NCBI GenBank assembly: GCA_018369555.1
Contig: JAGZCC010000056.1
Span: 1 to 15,643, forward strand
Direction of reading: 5' to 3'
Source of the DNA: Thomasclavelia spiroformis
GTDB taxonomy: Bacteria; Bacillota_I; Bacilli_A; Erysipelotrichales; Coprobacillaceae
Length of the DNA stretch: 15,643 nt
In this document: positions 12,773 to 15,643 of the stretch, piece by piece
Layout: every line of letters begins with the position of its first letter
Position numbering within the stretch: position 1 is the first letter of the stretch
The notes under the pieces: model-generated
Databases searched by the model: none
Seen by the model: only the letters and a program-made list of their open reading frames with translations
Told to the model about the DNA's origin: nothing
Made by a program: the position numbers and the translations under genes

Positions 12773-14146
12773 AAAAGTAGCTAAATATTTATCATTTAAA
12801 GCAATCACCTGTTTCATTGCTTCATTTCCTGGTGCACCAAGTGTATTTCGTTTATTAACACATGTTTCAACATTAATTGCTTCATAAATATCTTCTTCAA
12901 AAACATCACAAATATTTTTGAATTCATTAATTGTTAAATCATCTAAATCTTTATTTTGGCTAATTGCATAAAGAACTAGTTGTCCAATAATACCGTGTGC
13001 ATCTCTAAATGGAACGCCTTTATTAACAAGGTAATCAGCAGCATCGGTAGCATTAGTAAAACCACCAGTTGCTGATTTACGCATTTTTTCTTTATTAAAG
13101 GTTGTGCTATTTAACATATCATTTAACAATTGTAAACATCCTTTAGTTGTTGTTAAAGCATCAAAAACTAATTCTTTATCCTCTTGCATATCTTTATTAT
13201 AAGCAAGTGGTAAACCTTTCATCGTTGTAAGTAAACTAGTCAATGCGCCATAAACTCTACCTGTTTTACCTCTAATTAATTCAGCAATATCAGGATTTTT
13301 CTTTTGTGGCATAATTGATGAGCCAGTTGAAAAAGTATCATCTAATTCAACGAACTGATACTCATTAGTATTCCATATAATGATTTCTTCACTGATTCTA
13401 GACATATGCATCATCATCGTTGCCATAGCACTTAATAATTCAATTAAATAATCACGGTCACTAACACCATCAATACTATTTAAACATGGACTATCAAAAC
13501 CAAGTAGTTTGGCACTATATTCACGATCTAATGGGTAAGTAGTTCCAGCTAATGCTCCAGATCCAAGTGGACAAACATTCATACGATGATAAATATCTTC
13601 TAAACGACTGCTATCGCGTTTAAACATTTCAAAATAAGCACCTAGATGATGAGCTAAGGTAATTGGTTGAGCTTTTTGTAAATGAGTAAAGCCCGGCATA
13701 ATTGTATTAATATGTTCTTTCATTAAATGATTAATAGTGTTTAATAAATTATGGATCAATGTATTTAACATTATTACTTGATCACGTGTATATAAACGCA
13801 TATCTAAGGCAACCTGATCATTTCTACTTCTACCGGTATGTAATTTTTTACCAACATTACCGATTCTTTGAATTAAAGTAGATTCTACAAAACTGTGAAT
13901 ATCTTCTTGGGTATTATCAATTTCAAGATTGTGATTGTTTAAATCATCTAAAATCTGTTTTAAAGCTTCTTCAATTTGTTTACCTTCTTCATCGCTCAAG
14001 ATTTTTTGTTTAGTTAGCATTTTTACATGGGCAATACTTCCTTGGATATCCTGCTGATAAAATGTTTGATCAAATTCAATCGATGCATTAAAATCATATA
14101 CTAATTGGTTAGTAGGTTTAGTAAATCTTCCACCCCATAAATTCAT
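12755..14146 (-). CDS. argH: argininosuccinate lyase
   Basis: Last step of arginine synthesis: cleaves argininosuccinate to arginine and fumarate. The 463-residue length is typical of the fumarase/aspartase-superfamily enzyme, an active homotetramer. It starts MNLWGGRFTKPTN, has HTGRSRNDQVALDMRLY near 102-118, THLQKAQPITLAHH with the catalytic-region H155, and the superfamily signature GSSIMPQKKNPD from about 275, whose serine loop does the chemistry. CAGGAGG sits seven bases before the ATG. It follows argG by 30 bases on the same strand, with a strong hairpin terminator between them, so its expression is probably partly uncoupled from argG. Confidence 0.97.
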   Translation of the reverse strand: MNLWGGRFTKPTNQLVYDFNASIEFDQTFYQQDIQGSIAHVKMLTKQKILSDEEGKQIEEALKQILDDLNNHNLEIDNTQEDIHSFVESTLIQRIGNVGKKLHTGRSRNDQVALDMRLYTRDQVIMLNTLIHNLLNTINHLMKEHINTIMPGFTHLQKAQPITLAHHLGAYFEMFKRDSSRLEDIYHRMNVCPLGSGALAGTTYPLDREYSAKLLGFDSPCLNSIDGVSDRDYLIELLSAMATMMMHMSRISEEIIIWNTNEYQFVELDDTFSTGSSIMPQKKNPDIAELIRGKTGRVYGALTSLLTTMKGLPLAYNKDMQEDKELVFDALTTTKGCLQLLNDMLNSTTFNKEKMRKSATGGFTNATDAADYLVNKGVPFRDAHGIIGQLVLYAISQNKDLDDLTINEFKNICDVFEEDIYEAINVETCVNKRNTLGAPGNEAMKQVIALNDKYLATFKNTSD

Positions 14147-14165
14147 ATTATTTCCTCCTGTTTAC

Positions 14166-14188
14166 AAAAAAGGGCATTAGCCCTTTTT
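14166..14188 (-). terminator. intra-operon terminator between argG and argH
   Basis: On the minus strand AAAAAGGGC (14180-14188) pairs with GCCCTTTTT (14167-14175) around TAAT, and the T-run continues to TTTTTT. The loop contains the argG stop TAA (14177-14179), and the left arm is the last three argG codons. No promoter fits in the remaining 20 bases before argH. Transcription of argH must therefore read through it, or start inside argG. Confidence 0.85.
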
Positions 14189-15391
14189 ATTATTTAATTT
14201 CATTGCTCTAACTTTTGTTGAAAGACCATATAAAGTAATAAATCCTTCAGCATCATGATGATCATATAAATCACCAGTTGAAAAACTTGCAATTCCTTCA
14301 TCATATAAAGAATAAGGAGAAACAGTTCCTTCTTTGATAATATTTCCTTTATATAATCTAAATTTAGTAGTTCCGCTAACAACCTCTTGAGTTTTACTTA
14401 CAAATGCTGATAAAGCTTCACGTAATGGTGAAAACCATTTAGCTGCATATACTAATTCAGCAAATTCTACTGAAACTAAACGTTTATATTTTAATGTTTC
14501 ACGATCTAATACTAATTCTTCTAATTGACGATGAGCTTCCATTAAAATAGTTCCCCCAGGTGTTTCATAAACACCACGTGATTTCATTCCAACAACACGA
14601 TTTTCAACAATATCAACAATACCAATACCATGTTTTCCACCAAGTTCATTTAATTCTTCAAGAATTTTAGTTGTTGACATCTCTTTACCGTTTAATTTAA
14701 CTGGAACCCCTTTTTCCCACTCAATTTCAATATGTTCAGCTTGGTCAGGAGCTTTTTCTGGTGAAGTTGATAAAACTAATAAATGATCATAATTTGGTGT
14801 GTTTTCTGGATTTTCAAGTTCTAATCCTTCATGTGAAATATGCCAAATATTACGGTCACGAGAATAACTAGAATCTATTGAGAATGGTAAATCAATTCCA
14901 TGTGCATGGCAATATTCAATTTCTGATTCACGAGAATCCATAGTCCAATTAGGATCACGCCAAGCTGCGATGATTTTTAAATCAGGTGCTAATGCTTTAA
15001 TTCCAAGTTCAAAACGGATTTGATCATTACCTTTACCAGTTGCTCCATGACAAATGGCACTTGCCCCTTCTTGTCTAGCTACATCAACTAATATTTTAGC
15101 AATTAATGGTCTAGCTGTTGCAGTTCCAAGTAAATATTTGTATTCAAATACTGCATCAGCTTGAACAGTTGGAATAATGTAGTTATCAACATATTCTTCA
15201 ACAACATTTTTAATATAAAGTTTTGTTGCTCCACATTTTTTTGCACGTTCTTCTAAGCCATCTAATTCATCTTTTTGTCCAACATCAATACAACAACAAA
15301 TTACTTCATAATCATAGTTTTCTTTTAACCATGGAATAATTGCAGTTGTATCAAGTCCTCCTGAATATGCAAGAATCACTTTTTCTTTCAT
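14177..15391 (-). CDS. argG: argininosuccinate synthase
   Basis: ATP-dependent condensation of citrulline and aspartate to argininosuccinate. The 404-residue length is standard. The N-type ATP pyrophosphatase loop AYSGGLDTT is at residues 8-16. Substrate-binding stretches include TARPLIAK, HGATGKGNDQIRFELG, WTMDSRESEIEYC and the ISHEGLELENP loop, and the multimerisation helix at the C-terminus is complete. GGGGGAA lies seven to eight bases before the ATG. It is the first gene of the argGH unit, with a predicted promoter about 40 bases upstream and a palindrome at the predicted transcription start that could be an operator. Confidence 0.97.
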   Translation of the reverse strand: MKEKVILAYSGGLDTTAIIPWLKENYDYEVICCCIDVGQKDELDGLEERAKKCGATKLYIKNVVEEYVDNYIIPTVQADAVFEYKYLLGTATARPLIAKILVDVARQEGASAICHGATGKGNDQIRFELGIKALAPDLKIIAAWRDPNWTMDSRESEIEYCHAHGIDLPFSIDSSYSRDRNIWHISHEGLELENPENTPNYDHLLVLSTSPEKAPDQAEHIEIEWEKGVPVKLNGKEMSTTKILEELNELGGKHGIGIVDIVENRVVGMKSRGVYETPGGTILMEAHRQLEELVLDRETLKYKRLVSVEFAELVYAAKWFSPLREALSAFVSKTQEVVSGTTKFRLYKGNIIKEGTVSPYSLYDEGIASFSTGDLYDHHDAEGFITLYGLSTKVRAMKLNNKKG

Positions 15392-15408
15392 TTAAATTTC
15401 CCCCTTAA

Positions 15409-15424
15409 AATAATTTAAATTATT
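15409..15424. promoter_or_regulatory. 16-bp palindrome at the argG transcription start, possible operator
   Basis: AATAATTTAAATTATT is a perfect 16-bp inverted repeat lying between the -10 and the ribosome site of argG, about where transcription would start. Position fits a repressor such as ArgR/AhrC, whose boxes are AT-rich palindromes. AT-rich palindromes arise easily in DNA of this composition, so the assignment is weak. Confidence 0.3.
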
Positions 15425-15427
15425 ATA

Positions 15428-15456
15428 ATAATAAACTATAAAAAAAATAATTGCAA
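15428..15456 (-). promoter_or_regulatory. argG promoter
   Basis: On the minus strand TTGCAA (15451-15456) is followed by a 17-base, T-rich spacer and TATTAT (15428-15433). The predicted start is near 15421, giving a leader of about 30 bases with the GGGGGAA ribosome site. No T-box or other long leader element is seen. Confidence 0.6.
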
Positions 15457-15643
15457 TAATTTATCATAATTAAGCTGGATTTTTATTGATTGTTCATATT
15501 AGAGAAATAGATGTAAAATATAATGTGAAAGAATTAAATGGGGGGATAATCTGAAAATAAAAATTATATAAGAAAAATAATTTATATCTAAAATAAGGCA
15601 TAATGCCCCCTTACCCCCACGAATGTATACTATTCTTTTAGGG
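15457..15643. other. right-edge region without a confident gene
   Basis: This stretch upstream of argG is AT-rich except for G or C runs: GGGGGG at 15540-15545 on the plus strand and two C5 runs at 15606-15610 and 15614-15618. A TATAAT at 15519-15524 could be a forward -10 but has no good -35. A minus-strand frame is open from the edge to about 15505 (reading KRIVYIRGGKGALCLILD near the edge), with no family resemblance I can name. An ATG at 15624 opens a forward frame to the edge but has no ribosome site. Confidence 0.4.

Noticed and set aside
15392..15460. T-box or arginine riboswitch upstream of argG
   Set aside because: The predicted leader is only about 30 bases and no T-box sequence is present.
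15505..15642. Minus-strand coding region entering from the right edge
   Set aside because: The frame is open for about 46 codons, but the sequence becomes low-complexity and resembles no family I know; chance is likely.

Overview
The window is very AT-rich bacterial DNA with strong GGAGG-type ribosome sites, some TTG starts and Rho-independent terminators. The gene set (PerR with rubrerythrin, a YlbJ-type membrane protein, VanR/VanS-type regulators, the DUF1461 and DUF2871 membrane families) points to a low-GC, probably anaerobic Bacillota. The Erysipelotrichia (Thomasclavelia/Coprobacillus-like) are my best guess, from protein flavour only. I see no insertion sequence, prophage, CRISPR array, tRNA or rRNA.

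Layout. (1) 1-1830, +: the possible tail of an upstream gene, then rdgB, trmL and a DUF1461 membrane protein, overlapping head to tail. (2) 1820-2515, -: a membrane-anchored Mrr-type nuclease, sharing one bidirectional hairpin with the DUF1461 gene. (3) 2516-3896, +: a long AT-rich gap with a good promoter, then two small four-helix membrane proteins, one DUF2871. (4) 3897-5193, -: two terminators, then a perR-rubrerythrin operon behind a 41-bp palindromic operator. (5) 5203-6117, -: ylbJ; divergently, hflX and a 60-residue-class small protein (6175-7600, +). (6) 7651-9481, +: ornithine carbamoyltransferase and a PPP-type metallophosphatase. (7) 9503-12658, -: a VanR/VanS-type two-component system followed by VanZ, an overlooked 33-residue membrane microprotein and an anchored C39-like cysteine peptidase. 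(8) 12755-15391, -: argG-argH with a terminator between them, followed by about 250 bases with no confident gene.

How the genes work together. argF, argG and argH supply the last three steps from ornithine to arginine, although they lie in two units on opposite strands. perR-rbr is a self-contained peroxide sensor and scavenger. The most interesting unit is the VanRS-VanZ-microprotein-peptidase block: the same direct repeat (a TAAGAA core repeated every 11 bp) lies beside both the regulator promoter and the vanZ promoter, so the regulator probably controls itself and the three effector genes. No vanH/A/X ligase genes are present, so this looks like an envelope-stress or peptide-response module rather than a full vancomycin-resistance cluster. 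A second theme is compaction: several terminator hairpins are built over the last codons, with the stop codon in the loop or stem.
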